Positions 55,025 to 62,578 of a DNA stretch of 64,000 nucleotides are shown piece after piece; the stretch's first letter is position 1, and every line of letters begins with the position of its first letter. The stretch spans positions 91,183 through 155,182 of the forward strand of contig NZ_WXVV01000019.1 of assembly GCF_013433315.1 (NCBI RefSeq). Direction: 5' to 3'. This DNA is from Pseudomonas crudilactis. GTDB lineage: Bacteria > Pseudomonadota > Gammaproteobacteria > Pseudomonadales > Pseudomonadaceae. Under the pieces are notes generated by a model. The model was given only the letters and a program-made list of their open reading frames with translations. It was not told where the DNA came from and searched no databases. The position numbers were made by a program, and so were the translations under genes.

Positions 55025-56662
55025 ATGGCGACGTGTGGCGAAGTACTGGTCAAGTTACTCGAAGGTTATGGGGTCGAGCAGGTGTTCGGCATACCCGGGG
55101 TGCATACCGTGGAGCTGTATCGCGGGCTGGCGCGTTCGAGCATTCGTCACGTCACCCCGAGGCATGAGCAGGGCGCCGGTTTCATGGCTGACGGCTATGC
55201 GCGCACCGCAGGTAAACCGGGAGTGTGCTTCATCATCACCGGCCCAGGCATGACCAACATCACCACGGCGATGGGCCAGGCTTATGCCGATTCGATCCCG
55301 ATGCTGGTGATCTCCAGTGTGCAATCGCGCAGTCAGCTGGGCGGCGGGCGCGGCAAGCTGCATGAGTTACCGAACCAGAGCGCACTGGTCGCAGGTGTTG
55401 CGGCCTTCTCGCATACCTTGATGTCCGCCGCCGAATTGCCGGTGGTGCTGGCGCGTGCTTTTGCGTTGTTTCAGGCCGGCCGTCCACGTCCGGTGCACAT
55501 CGAAATTCCGTTGGACGTGCTGGTCGAAAACGCCGATGAGTTGCTCGCCAGTGTGCCGGTCAATATCGACCGCGCCGGCGCTGCGCCAGCGGCCATCAAA
55601 CGCATGAGCGAGCTTTTGGCTGAAGCCAGACGTCCGCTGATTCTGGCCGGTGGCGGTGCCATCGACGCAGCAGCGCAATTGACCTCACTTGCCGAGTTGC
55701 TCGACGCTCCGGTGGCGCTGACCATCAACGCCAAAGGCATGCTGCCGGGCAACCATCCGCTGCTGATCGGTTCGACCCAGACGCTGGTTGCCACCCGCGC
55801 GCTGGTCGCCGATGCCGATGTGGTGTTGGCCATCGGCACGGAGTTGGCCGAGACCGACTACGACGTCACTTTCGCTGGCGGTTTCGAGATTCCCGGCAAA
55901 CTGCTACGCATCGATATCGACGCCGATCAGACCGTGCGCAACTACCCGCCGCACCTGGCATTGGTCGCCGACGCGCGCAACGCCGCGCAAGCGTTGCTTA
56001 ACTCTCTGTCGCAGGAAAAACTCGGCGAACGCAGCAGCGATTGGGGCCAGGCCCGCGCCGACAAACTGCGCGCCGAACTGGCCGCAAGCTGGGATGCACC
56101 GACCCTCGCGCAAACCCGTTTCCTCGACACCGTACTCGATGAGTTGCCCAACGCCGTATTCGTCGGCGACTCGACGCAACCGGTGTACGCCGGAAATCTG
56201 ACGTTCAACCCGGATCATCCGCGCCGCTGGTTCAACGCCTCGACCGGTTACGGCACCCTCGGTTACGCCTTGCCGGCAGCGATTGGTGCCTGGCTCGGTG
56301 GCCAACTCGACCAAGGTGCGCGCCCTGCGGTGGTGTGCCTGATCGGCGACGGCGGTCTGCAATTCACCCTGCCGGAACTGGCCAGCGCGGTTGAAGCGCG
56401 GGTGCCGGTGATCGTCCTGTTGTGGAATAACCAGGGCTACGAGGAGATCAAGAAATACATGGTCAACCGCGCCATCGAGCCGGTCGGCGTGGACATCTAC
56501 ACCCCGGATTTCGTCGCTGTGGCGAAGGGCCTCGGCTGTGCGGCTGAAGCCATCAGCAGTATCGAACAACTACGCACCGCGTTGCGTAGTGCAAGCGATC
56601 GTCAGGGCCCGACCCTGATTGAAATCGACCAGAGCCAATGGATGAAGGCGGTGGCGCAATGA
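55025..56662 (+). CDS. aruI: ThDP-dependent decarboxylase, 2-ketoarginine type (AruI-like)
   Basis: 545 residues, three-domain ThDP enzyme. Catalytic Glu in RHEQGAGFMADGYAR (about 50), central FAD/structural domain, ThDP/Mg motif GDGGLQFTLPEL...NNQGYEE in the last third. Resembles 5-guanidino-2-oxopentanoate decarboxylase (AruI) of the P. aeruginosa arginine transaminase pathway; benzoylformate decarboxylase or acetolactate synthase-like activity is the alternative. The following aldehyde dehydrogenase would oxidise the product 4-guanidinobutanal. The start at MATCGEVL has GAAGGGCAATCG before it. Overlaps the ALDH gene by four bases. Confidence 0.82.
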   Translation: MATCGEVLVKLLEGYGVEQVFGIPGVHTVELYRGLARSSIRHVTPRHEQGAGFMADGYARTAGKPGVCFIITGPGMTNITTAMGQAYADSIPMLVISSVQSRSQLGGGRGKLHELPNQSALVAGVAAFSHTLMSAAELPVVLARAFALFQAGRPRPVHIEIPLDVLVENADELLASVPVNIDRAGAAPAAIKRMSELLAEARRPLILAGGGAIDAAAQLTSLAELLDAPVALTINAKGMLPGNHPLLIGSTQTLVATRALVADADVVLAIGTELAETDYDVTFAGGFEIPGKLLRIDIDADQTVRNYPPHLALVADARNAAQALLNSLSQEKLGERSSDWGQARADKLRAELAASWDAPTLAQTRFLDTVLDELPNAVFVGDSTQPVYAGNLTFNPDHPRRWFNASTGYGTLGYALPAAIGAWLGGQLDQGARPAVVCLIGDGGLQFTLPELASAVEARVPVIVLLWNNQGYEEIKKYMVNRAIEPVGVDIYTPDFVAVAKGLGCAAEAISSIEQLRTALRSASDRQGPTLIEIDQSQWMKAVAQ

Positions 56663-58110
56663 TCAGTTTCCCGACCACACTCGACGGTCTCTACATCAAC
56701 GGCCAATGGTCGGCCGGCCGCGAACATCTGCGGGTGATCAACCCGTCCACCGAAGCGCTGCTGACCACGGTCAATGGCGGAGACGAGCACGCCGTCGACC
56801 AAGCCGTCGCTGCTGCCAGCGAAGCCTTCAAGAGCTGGTCGCTAACCAGTGGTGCCGAGCGCGGCGCAATCCTGCGCAACATCGCCAATGGTGTGCGCAA
56901 CGGTCGCGAGCACTTGATGAAACTGCAGTCGAGCAACAACGGCAAACCGCAGTTCGAAGCGGCTATCGACGTCGATGACGTCATCGCAACCTTCGAGTAT
57001 TACGCCGAACTCGCCGAAGGCCTCGACGCGAAACAGGACAGCAACGTGCCGCTGCCCAGCGATGATTTCAGTGCACGCCTGCGCCGCGAACCGTGCGGTG
57101 TGGTCGGGCTGATCGTGCCGTGGAATTTCCCCATGGTGACCACCGCGTGGAAACTCGCGCCAGCGTTGGCGGCGGGTTGCTGCGTGGTGCTCAAACCTTC
57201 GGAAGTGACACCGCTGCCGGAGCTGGAACTGGCGGCGATCATCGCAGAGTCGGGTCTGCCGAACGGCGTGTTCAATCTGGTTTGTGGCACCGGGCTGGCG
57301 GTGGGTGCGCCGTTGTCGGCGGATCCGCGCATCGCCAAGATTTCCTTTACCGGCAGCAATGCGGTCGGCGTGCAAGTGATGCAGCGCGCGGCGGAAACGG
57401 TTAAGGGCGTGAGCCTGGAGTTGGGCGGCAAATCTTCGCTGCTGGTGTTGGCGGATGCTGATCTCGATCTGGCGGTCGAGCTGGCTTGTGGCGGCGCGTT
57501 TTTCAATGCCGGGCAGATATGTTCGGCGACCAGTCGTGTGCTGGTTGCTGATGAACTGGAAGAGGAATTCCTCCGTCGCTTGCAGAAACGTGCGCAGACC
57601 ATTCGTGTAGCCGATCCGTTCGATGCGGAGGTGGAAATGGGCGCGCTGGTCAATCAGGCGCAGTACCAGCGAGTGCTTGGGCATATCGATCGTGGACTCA
57701 GCGCGGGTGCGCGATTGATCTGCGGCGGTAATCGGCCAGCGGATCTGACGCGCGGCTACTTTCTGCAGCCAACCGTGTTCACCGACGTACCGCTGGACAG
57801 CGCGCTGTGGTGTGAAGAAATTTTCGGGCCGGTGTTGTGTGTGCGCGGTTTCGCCACTGAAGCGCAGGCGATTGCCTTGGCCAATGACACGCCGTTTGGT
57901 TTGGTCGCGAGTGTGGTGACGAGCGATGCCGCTGCGGCGGACCGCGTGGCCAATGCCTTGCAGGCCGGGATGGTGTGGATCAATGCACCGCAGGTGATTT
58001 TCCCGCAGGCGGCGTGGGGCGGGTACAAGCAGAGCAGTATTGGCCGCGAGTTGGGGCCATGGGGGTTGGCGGCGTTTCAGGAGCTCAAGCATGTGATTCG
58101 GGCGGTGTAA
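56659..58110 (+). CDS. Aldehyde dehydrogenase (aminoaldehyde type)
   Basis: 483 residues. Catalytic Cys in NAGQICSATSRVLV (about 290), general-base Glu in LELGGKSS (about 258), NAD loop FTGSNAVG, and VPWNFPM. Closest in character to betaine/gamma-aminobutyraldehyde dehydrogenases. With AruI it would turn 4-guanidinobutanal into 4-guanidinobutanoate. ATGA overlap with aruI means coupling. No aminotransferase (aruH) lies nearby. Confidence 0.88.
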   Translation: MISFPTTLDGLYINGQWSAGREHLRVINPSTEALLTTVNGGDEHAVDQAVAAASEAFKSWSLTSGAERGAILRNIANGVRNGREHLMKLQSSNNGKPQFEAAIDVDDVIATFEYYAELAEGLDAKQDSNVPLPSDDFSARLRREPCGVVGLIVPWNFPMVTTAWKLAPALAAGCCVVLKPSEVTPLPELELAAIIAESGLPNGVFNLVCGTGLAVGAPLSADPRIAKISFTGSNAVGVQVMQRAAETVKGVSLELGGKSSLLVLADADLDLAVELACGGAFFNAGQICSATSRVLVADELEEEFLRRLQKRAQTIRVADPFDAEVEMGALVNQAQYQRVLGHIDRGLSAGARLICGGNRPADLTRGYFLQPTVFTDVPLDSALWCEEIFGPVLCVRGFATEAQAIALANDTPFGLVASVVTSDAAAADRVANALQAGMVWINAPQVIFPQAAWGGYKQSSIGRELGPWGLAAFQELKHVIRAV

Positions 58111-58117
58111 AAGCCGA

Positions 58118-58293
58118 CCCTCACCCCAGCCCTCTCCCAGAGGGAGAGGGAGCCGACCGAGGTGTCTGGTGTTGTCCATCGACCTGAGAAATCGAGTCGA
58201 TTATGGATTCAGTGAAGCATTTTCAGGTCGGTGTATTTCCTGAATATCCCCCAATCAGTCCCCTCTCCCTCAGGGAGAGGGGTAGGGTGAGGG
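58118..58293. repeat. 176-bp composite repeat element, copy 2
   Basis: Same layout, orientation and length as the copy at 53731: terminal CCCTCACCCCAGCC / GGGTAGGGTGAGGG-type inverted ends, end hairpins with CCCTCTCCC/GGGAGAGGG, and the shared core CCGACCGAGGTGTCTGG. The central part differs by scattered substitutions. Confidence 0.85.
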
Positions 58294-58305
58294 GCTTCTA
58301 AAAGG

Positions 58306-59235
58306 TCACACCGAAAGTCGCAACCGCGCCAGATCCCTTAACGGCGGCGCACCAAAAAGCCGGCTGTACTCACGGCTGAATTGCGACGGACTTTCATACC
58401 CCACGCGATACCCCGCCGCCGACGCTTCTAACCCTTCAGCCAGCATCAACCGCCGCGCTTCCTGCAAGCGCAACTGCTTCTGATATTGCAACGGACTCAT
58501 CGCCGTCATCGCCTTAAACCGGTGATGCAACGTCGACACACTCAAATTCACTTCCTTGGCCAGATCATCAATGCGCAACGGCTGTTCAAAGTTGCCGTTC
58601 AACCATTTGATCGCCTGACTGATGCGATGACTCTGACTGTTGGCAATCGCGATTTCATACAAGCGATGCCCCTGTGGACTGCGCAGCAGACGATAGAGAA
58701 TCTCCCGGCGAATCAGTGGCGCAAGCATGGCGATGTCTTTCGGCGCATCGAGCAAACGTGCCAGACGCAGCACGGCATCAAGCATTGAACTGTCGATCTG
58801 CTCGACATACAAACCACGCCCGGTCGGCCGGGTCGGTACGCCCATCGGGCCGGCATCGGCAATCAGTGCGGTGATTTCTGTCGGGTCGATGTCCAGGCGC
58901 ACGGCGAGGATCGGGTCCTCCGGCGACACGTTGACCACGCGACCGCTCAGCGGCATCGAAACCGACACCACCAGATAATTCAGCGGGTCGTAATTGAAGT
59001 ACTCATCGGCCAGCCGCACCTCTTTACGCCCCTGCGCCATGATGCACAGCGCCGGTTGCGCGAGCACCGGCGCGAAGTCATGGGACTGAGTGTGGCGCGA
59101 CATGAACAGCGAGCCGATGGCGGTCTCGTAGCTGCCATCGTCGGTGGTGTTGCGGCGGATGATCGCCGCCAGTTCCGCGCGCTGTTTTTCCATGTCAGCG
59201 CTGGGTTCGGCTTGAAAACGATCGAATGACGTCAT
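58306..59235 (-). CDS. AraC-family transcriptional regulator
   Basis: 309 residues. N-terminal AraC_N cupin-like domain (about 25-180; QSHDFAPVLAQPALCIMAQG in two parts) and C-terminal HTH pair (about 210-300; IDDLAKEVNLSVSTLHHRF, GYRVGYESPSQFSREYSR). The start at MTSFDRF (59235) has GAGGA eight bases upstream; M at 59244 would have no spacing. Similar regulators often control an adjacent oxidoreductase, but none is adjacent here, so the target is unknown. Confidence 0.9.
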   Translation of the reverse strand: MTSFDRFQAEPSADMEKQRAELAAIIRRNTTDDGSYETAIGSLFMSRHTQSHDFAPVLAQPALCIMAQGRKEVRLADEYFNYDPLNYLVVSVSMPLSGRVVNVSPEDPILAVRLDIDPTEITALIADAGPMGVPTRPTGRGLYVEQIDSSMLDAVLRLARLLDAPKDIAMLAPLIRREILYRLLRSPQGHRLYEIAIANSQSHRISQAIKWLNGNFEQPLRIDDLAKEVNLSVSTLHHRFKAMTAMSPLQYQKQLRLQEARRLMLAEGLEASAAGYRVGYESPSQFSREYSRLFGAPPLRDLARLRLSV

Positions 59236-59632
59236 GCACGGCATCCTCGGCAGGGGAGGTGGAATGAAGCAGAGCATATGTTTGTGCAAGCGCCAGCGGT
59301 AGACACATCCTGCGAAATGCTTGCCTGATTCTGCCCCGGGGTGTTCCCGCGCCTGTCGCGATCCAACCCTGTAGGAGCTGCCGAAGGCTGCGATCTGTTG
59401 ATCTTGAAGGCGAAATCAAAAGATCGCAGCCTTCGGCAGCTCCTACACAAAACGCGTATGACAACCGTGTGATGCAGTTTTACAGGTTGTTACAGGTTCT
59501 GGATTCAGTCTCGCAGGATTGTGCAACGCGGCGGCAGGAATCGACTAACGGCGTCAGGCGTACGGCCCTTAACCTTTGATCCTGTCGCAGCCCGTCCCCC
59601 GGCTGCCACGCGACTCCCTGGGAGGGTTGAAC
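59236..59632. other. 397-bp intergenic region
   Basis: Between divergent AraC regulator and monooxygenase genes. Contains the REPIN at 59370-59447; the rest holds two CAGGTT repeats near 59482 and no supported gene. Confidence 0.5.
59370..59447. repeat. REPIN, AGCTGCCGAAGGCTGCGATC family, outward arms
   Basis: Inverted pair, TGTAGGAGCTGCCG at both outer ends, about 20 bases between arms, inside a divergent intergenic region. Confidence 0.9.
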
Positions 59633-59986
59633 ATGTCCAAGCAGATTCCCGTCAGTCATATGGCCTTCGTTCGAGCGCGCGCCGGGCGTTCGGCGGAACT
59701 CGGTGTACGCCTCAGCGCGTTGATCGATCCGTCCCGCGCCGCCCCCGGTTGCCTGAGCTTTGCCTTGCAGCATTCGCAGTGTGATCCCGAGTTGTGGCTG
59801 GTCTGCGGGTTCTGGAGCAGCCAGCAAATGATGACCAACTATTTCAACAGCCCGGCGATGGAAATCTTCGCCGAGCTGGTGCAGGAGCTGGTGGTCAACA
59901 GCCTCGACTTCCACACCTTCAAGGACGTGTCGGCGGCGCAAGCCCTCGGTCAATGTCCGGCGCCGGTACACAAACTCGTCGGTTGA
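59633..59986 (+). CDS. ABM-domain (quinol monooxygenase-like) protein
   Basis: 117 residues, ferredoxin-like ABM fold: SHMAFVRARAGRSAEL start strand, PGCLSFALQHSQCDPELW second strand, and FWSSQQMMTNYFNSPAMEIF helix. Related to small cofactor-free monooxygenases and stress-linked dimeric proteins; the usual His/Trp pattern is only partly kept (ELWLVCGFW), so activity is uncertain. GGGAGGGTTGAAC gives a strong ribosome site for ATG 59633. Confidence 0.82.
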   Translation: MSKQIPVSHMAFVRARAGRSAELGVRLSALIDPSRAAPGCLSFALQHSQCDPELWLVCGFWSSQQMMTNYFNSPAMEIFAELVQELVVNSLDFHTFKDVSAAQALGQCPAPVHKLVG

Positions 59987-60029
59987 GGGTTTAATGTCCG
60001 GCTTATCTGTCTGAGCCGGGATATGTGAC

Positions 60030-60272
60030 ATGGCACGTAAAGAGTTCGAACACTTCGAAGCAGTTTCCGCAGTCGTCCCCGTCGAGTTGGGCGGCAACAA
60101 GGGCTATCACGCGGCAATCGCGGTCAAGGCCCTGGTCGATGGCGGTGCACCACGCTTTCACAAACTGCTGAATGATCAGGTCTTTCCCGGCGCCATCGCT
60201 GCCGACGAGGCTGCCATCAACGAGCTGGATAACCTCAAAGGTGTCACTGATGACGCCGAGTTGATCTGGTAA
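60030..60272 (+). CDS. Small conserved-looking hypothetical protein (80 residues)
   Basis: Not recognised. 80 residues, soluble, no signal: MARKEFEHFEAVSAVVPVEL followed by a mixed alpha/beta pattern and an acidic C-terminal stretch (DEAAINELDNLKGVTDDAEL). Codon use is typical of the genome. Forty-three bases after the ABM gene on the same strand and tail-to-tail (four bases) with the flavin reductase. Confidence 0.7.
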   Translation: MARKEFEHFEAVSAVVPVELGGNKGYHAAIAVKALVDGGAPRFHKLLNDQVFPGAIAADEAAINELDNLKGVTDDAELIW

Positions 60273-60276
60273 CGCG

Positions 60277-60906
60277 TTACTTGTTTGCGCCCGGACGCCA
60301 CATCTTGAACAGGGCCTCAGGCCCCAGCTGGAAATAGTCCGCCGGCCCGCCGCCGCGCAGAATCGGTTCTGCCGCGGCGGTGTCGTAGATGCCGTCCTTC
60401 AACAGCCACTTGGCGATGTGCACGGCGACCACTTCGCCGAGGACCAGCCAGCTCGGCACCGTCTCGCCATCGGCGCGCTGCAACTGAATGATCTGCGTGA
60501 CCTTGCACTCGAAGGACACCGGGCTTTCGGCCACGCGCGGCACCGAAATCACTTTCGACGCGACCGTCGTCAATCCCGCCAATTCGAATTCATTGACCTC
60601 AGGCGCGACCATCGCGCAGCTCTGGTTCATCTGTTCGGCCAGCGGGCGGGTGGCGAGGTTCCAGACGAATTCGCCGGTCTGCTCGATGTTGTTCAGGCTG
60701 TCTTTGCGCCCGACGCTGGAGAAACCAATGATCGGCGGAATGTAGTTGAAGGCGTTGAAGAAACTGTACGGCGCCAGGTTCAACTGGCCGTGGGCATCCT
60801 GTGAGGAAATCCAGCCGATCGGGCGTGGGCCGACGATGGCGTTGAACGGATCGTGGGGCAGGCCGTGGCCGTTGGCGGGTTCGTAGAAATGGATGTCATC
60901 GGGCAT
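60277..60906 (-). CDS. Flavin reductase-like FMN-binding protein
   Basis: 209 residues. Split-barrel flavin reductase fold: VGPRPIGWISSQDAHG and NLAPYSFFNAFNYIPPIIGFS (in parts) bind FMN, followed by NLATRPLAEQMNQS and SPVSFECKVTQI. Such proteins bind FMN and may reduce flavin for partner oxygenases or act alone. No partner oxygenase is adjacent other than the small ABM protein. Confidence 0.88.
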   Translation of the reverse strand: MPDDIHFYEPANGHGLPHDPFNAIVGPRPIGWISSQDAHGQLNLAPYSFFNAFNYIPPIIGFSSVGRKDSLNNIEQTGEFVWNLATRPLAEQMNQSCAMVAPEVNEFELAGLTTVASKVISVPRVAESPVSFECKVTQIIQLQRADGETVPSWLVLGEVVAVHIAKWLLKDGIYDTAAAEPILRGGGPADYFQLGPEALFKMWRPGANK

Positions 60907-61054
60907 GGCGGGGGGATCCTGGGGGACGTCGTTAAGCGCTCAATAGTGCAAGCCTGACGCGGCAATTTCCAGTCGAACGATCATTTTCCAAACCCTGAAA
61001 TCCCCCTGTGGGATCTCGGTGAATTCTGAATTTGTGTTCGCCCAGAAATGACTA

Positions 61055-61074
61055 AGCCCGGCCGAAGCCGGGCT
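61055..61074 (-). terminator. Hairpin after the repeat protein gene
   Basis: Perfect AGCCCGGC/GCCGGGCT stem with TTCG loop (minus strand), then TTAGTCATTTCT, 20 bases after the stop. Probable terminator with a weak T-run. Confidence 0.6.
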
Positions 61075-61093
61075 GTGCGCTTTACAGCGAGGA

Positions 61094-61348
61094 TTAGCTG
61101 ATTGCAGCCGATTGAGTGCGGTCGTAACCGTCGGCAGCGAAAGTCGCGGAGCCGGTACGGTCGTAGCCATCTTCAGCGAAAGTCGCGGAGCCGGTACGGT
61201 CGTAGCCATCTTCAGCGACAGCAGCAGAACCGGTGCGGTCATAACCATCAGCAGCAACGGCGGAACCGGTGCGGTCATAGCCGTCGGCGGCGAAGGTGTT
61301 GGCAGCCAATACGGACAGGGCGAAGGCAAGGATCAGTTTGGTTTTCAT
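61094..61348 (-). CDS. Secreted protein made of five DGYDRTGSA repeats
   Basis: 84 residues. Signal peptide MKTKLILAFALSVLAANTFA (cleavage after about 20), then nothing but five 12-13 residue repeats: (A/E)DGYDRTGSA followed by VA, AVA, TFA, TFA, and a last copy DGYDRTQSAAIS. The mature part (about 64 residues) is acidic and rich in Gly, Asp, Arg, Thr and Tyr, with no cysteine. The start at 61348 is fixed by the signal peptide and a GGAGTAAAGAAC ribosome site. No function is known to me. Similar short repeat proteins occur in other pseudomonads, but this is memory only. Confidence 0.85.
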   Translation of the reverse strand: MKTKLILAFALSVLAANTFAADGYDRTGSAVAADGYDRTGSAAVAEDGYDRTGSATFAEDGYDRTGSATFAADGYDRTQSAAIS

Positions 61349-61689
61349 GTTCTTTACTCCAGATTTGTTGGCGGGTGTGTCTTGCATGTGTTCAATGCTA
61401 CGCCAACTAAATTGATTAAAAAGCGCAAAATAATGCTAAAAAAAATCGATTAACTTGATATTAAGAGCGGCGCGTTGAATTCGCTTTCGTCGTCGGAGCG
61501 AGCGTTGCGCAGGTCATCGATCAGGTGGTTGCAGAATGAGGGGGCAGCATTAATTAGCGATTAATCGCTGTTTTGCGCTGTGTGACAGATTTTTCATACT
61601 TTGCCGACCGCTTTTTCACCGCCGCAACGCCAGTCTGCCCGAGGCCAGAAAACCAAGAACCGGCCGTCACACACTGGAGCTTCCCCGCG
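61349..61689. other. 341-bp divergent intergenic region
   Basis: AT-rich on the left half (promoter of the repeat protein; several A-runs near 61430-61460), with the ColR-like tract at 61590-61619 to the right. No extra gene seen. Confidence 0.5.
61590..61619 (+). promoter_or_regulatory. ColR-like tract with 11-bp phased repeats
   Basis: CCGACCGCTTTTTCAC (61604-61619) fits the remembered ColR consensus YYNASNNYTTTTTCAC at all constrained positions. TTCAT (61593), CCGAC (61604) and TTCAC (61615) are spaced exactly 11 bases, the phasing expected of OmpR-family operators. Seventy bases before the membrane protein gene. Confidence 0.55.
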
Positions 61690-62445
61690 ATGAATAAACT
61701 GCCTCAAATCACCCTGGCCTTCTGGGTCATGAAAATCTGCGCGACGACCCTAGGGGAAACCGCGGGGGATTTGCTGTCGATGACCCTCAACGTCGGCTAC
61801 GCCATGAGTTCGCTGATTCTGATCAGCGTGTTTGTGCTGACGCTGATCACGCAGTTGATGGCCAAGACTTACAAGCCTTTGCTGTACTGGCTGGTGATCC
61901 TGTCGACCAGCACCGCCGGCACAACCATGTCGGACTTCATGGATCGCACCCTCGGTCTGGGTTACGCCACCGGCTCGATGATCCTTATCGCGATCCTGCT
62001 GGCGATCTTTGCCGCGTGGCGCCTGAGCGGTGACTCGCTCAACGTCAGCAAGGTGCAGACCTTTCGTGGCGAGATGTTCTACTGGATGGCGATTCTGTTC
62101 TCCAACACCCTCGGCACCGCGCTGGGCGACTACCTTGCCGACGATTCAGGGCTGGGTTTTGCCGGTGGCGCGCTGCTGATTGGCTCGACCATCGCCGCAG
62201 TCGTGCTGCTGAAATACTTCACAAAGATTTCGACGGTGGTGTTGTTCTGGGTGGCATTCGTCCTGACCCGGCCGTTCGGCGCGACGTTGGGCGACTTGAT
62301 GACCAAGCCCCATGAGAAGGGTGGACTGGACTTCGGCACCATCGGTTCGTCGGCGGTGCTGGCGGGGATTCTGCTGGTGATGATTGTCGGGGCTTCGTAT
62401 GCGCAGAAGCGCTATGGCAGACAGCAAGTTGCCGAGTTGACTTGA
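61690..62445 (+). CDS. COG4705-type membrane protein with four internal repeats
   Basis: 251 residues, about eight transmembrane helices. The sequence repeats four times at about 60-residue intervals: TTLGETAGDLLSMTLNVGYA, TSTAGTTMSDFMDRTLGLGY, NTLGTALGDYLADDSGLGF and RPFGATLGDLMTKPHEKGG, each a T-x-G-x-T-x-G/S-D loop before a glycine-rich helix. The conserved intramembrane Asp/Thr set resembles a transport path, but no substrate is known. The start at MNKLPQI (61690) is chosen over the frame from 61573, which would run through the ColR-like tract. A possible ColR target. Confidence 0.85.
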   Translation: MNKLPQITLAFWVMKICATTLGETAGDLLSMTLNVGYAMSSLILISVFVLTLITQLMAKTYKPLLYWLVILSTSTAGTTMSDFMDRTLGLGYATGSMILIAILLAIFAAWRLSGDSLNVSKVQTFRGEMFYWMAILFSNTLGTALGDYLADDSGLGFAGGALLIGSTIAAVVLLKYFTKISTVVLFWVAFVLTRPFGATLGDLMTKPHEKGGLDFGTIGSSAVLAGILLVMIVGASYAQKRYGRQQVAELT

Positions 62446-62460
62446 TACCGGGTCGCCCTC

Positions 62461-62537
62461 ATTCGCGAGCAAGCTCGCTCCCACAGAGGATTTGTGTCGA
62501 TCACAGATCCAATGTGGGAGCGAGCTTGCTCGCGAAG
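62461..62537. repeat. REPIN, GAGCTTGCTCGCGAA family, inward arms
   Basis: Inverted pair, but with TTCGCGAGC ends outermost and TGTGGGAGC ends inside, the opposite of the other pairs of this family. Between convergent genes. Confidence 0.85.
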
Positions 62538-62578
62538 GGGCCCTCACAGCCACCATTGCAGTGGCTGTGAAAACCCGA

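Noticed and set aside
61100..61300. Regularly spaced repeats that might look like a CRISPR array
   Set aside because: The repeats are in frame, encode DGYDRTGSA units after a signal peptide, and have no variable spacers of constant length.
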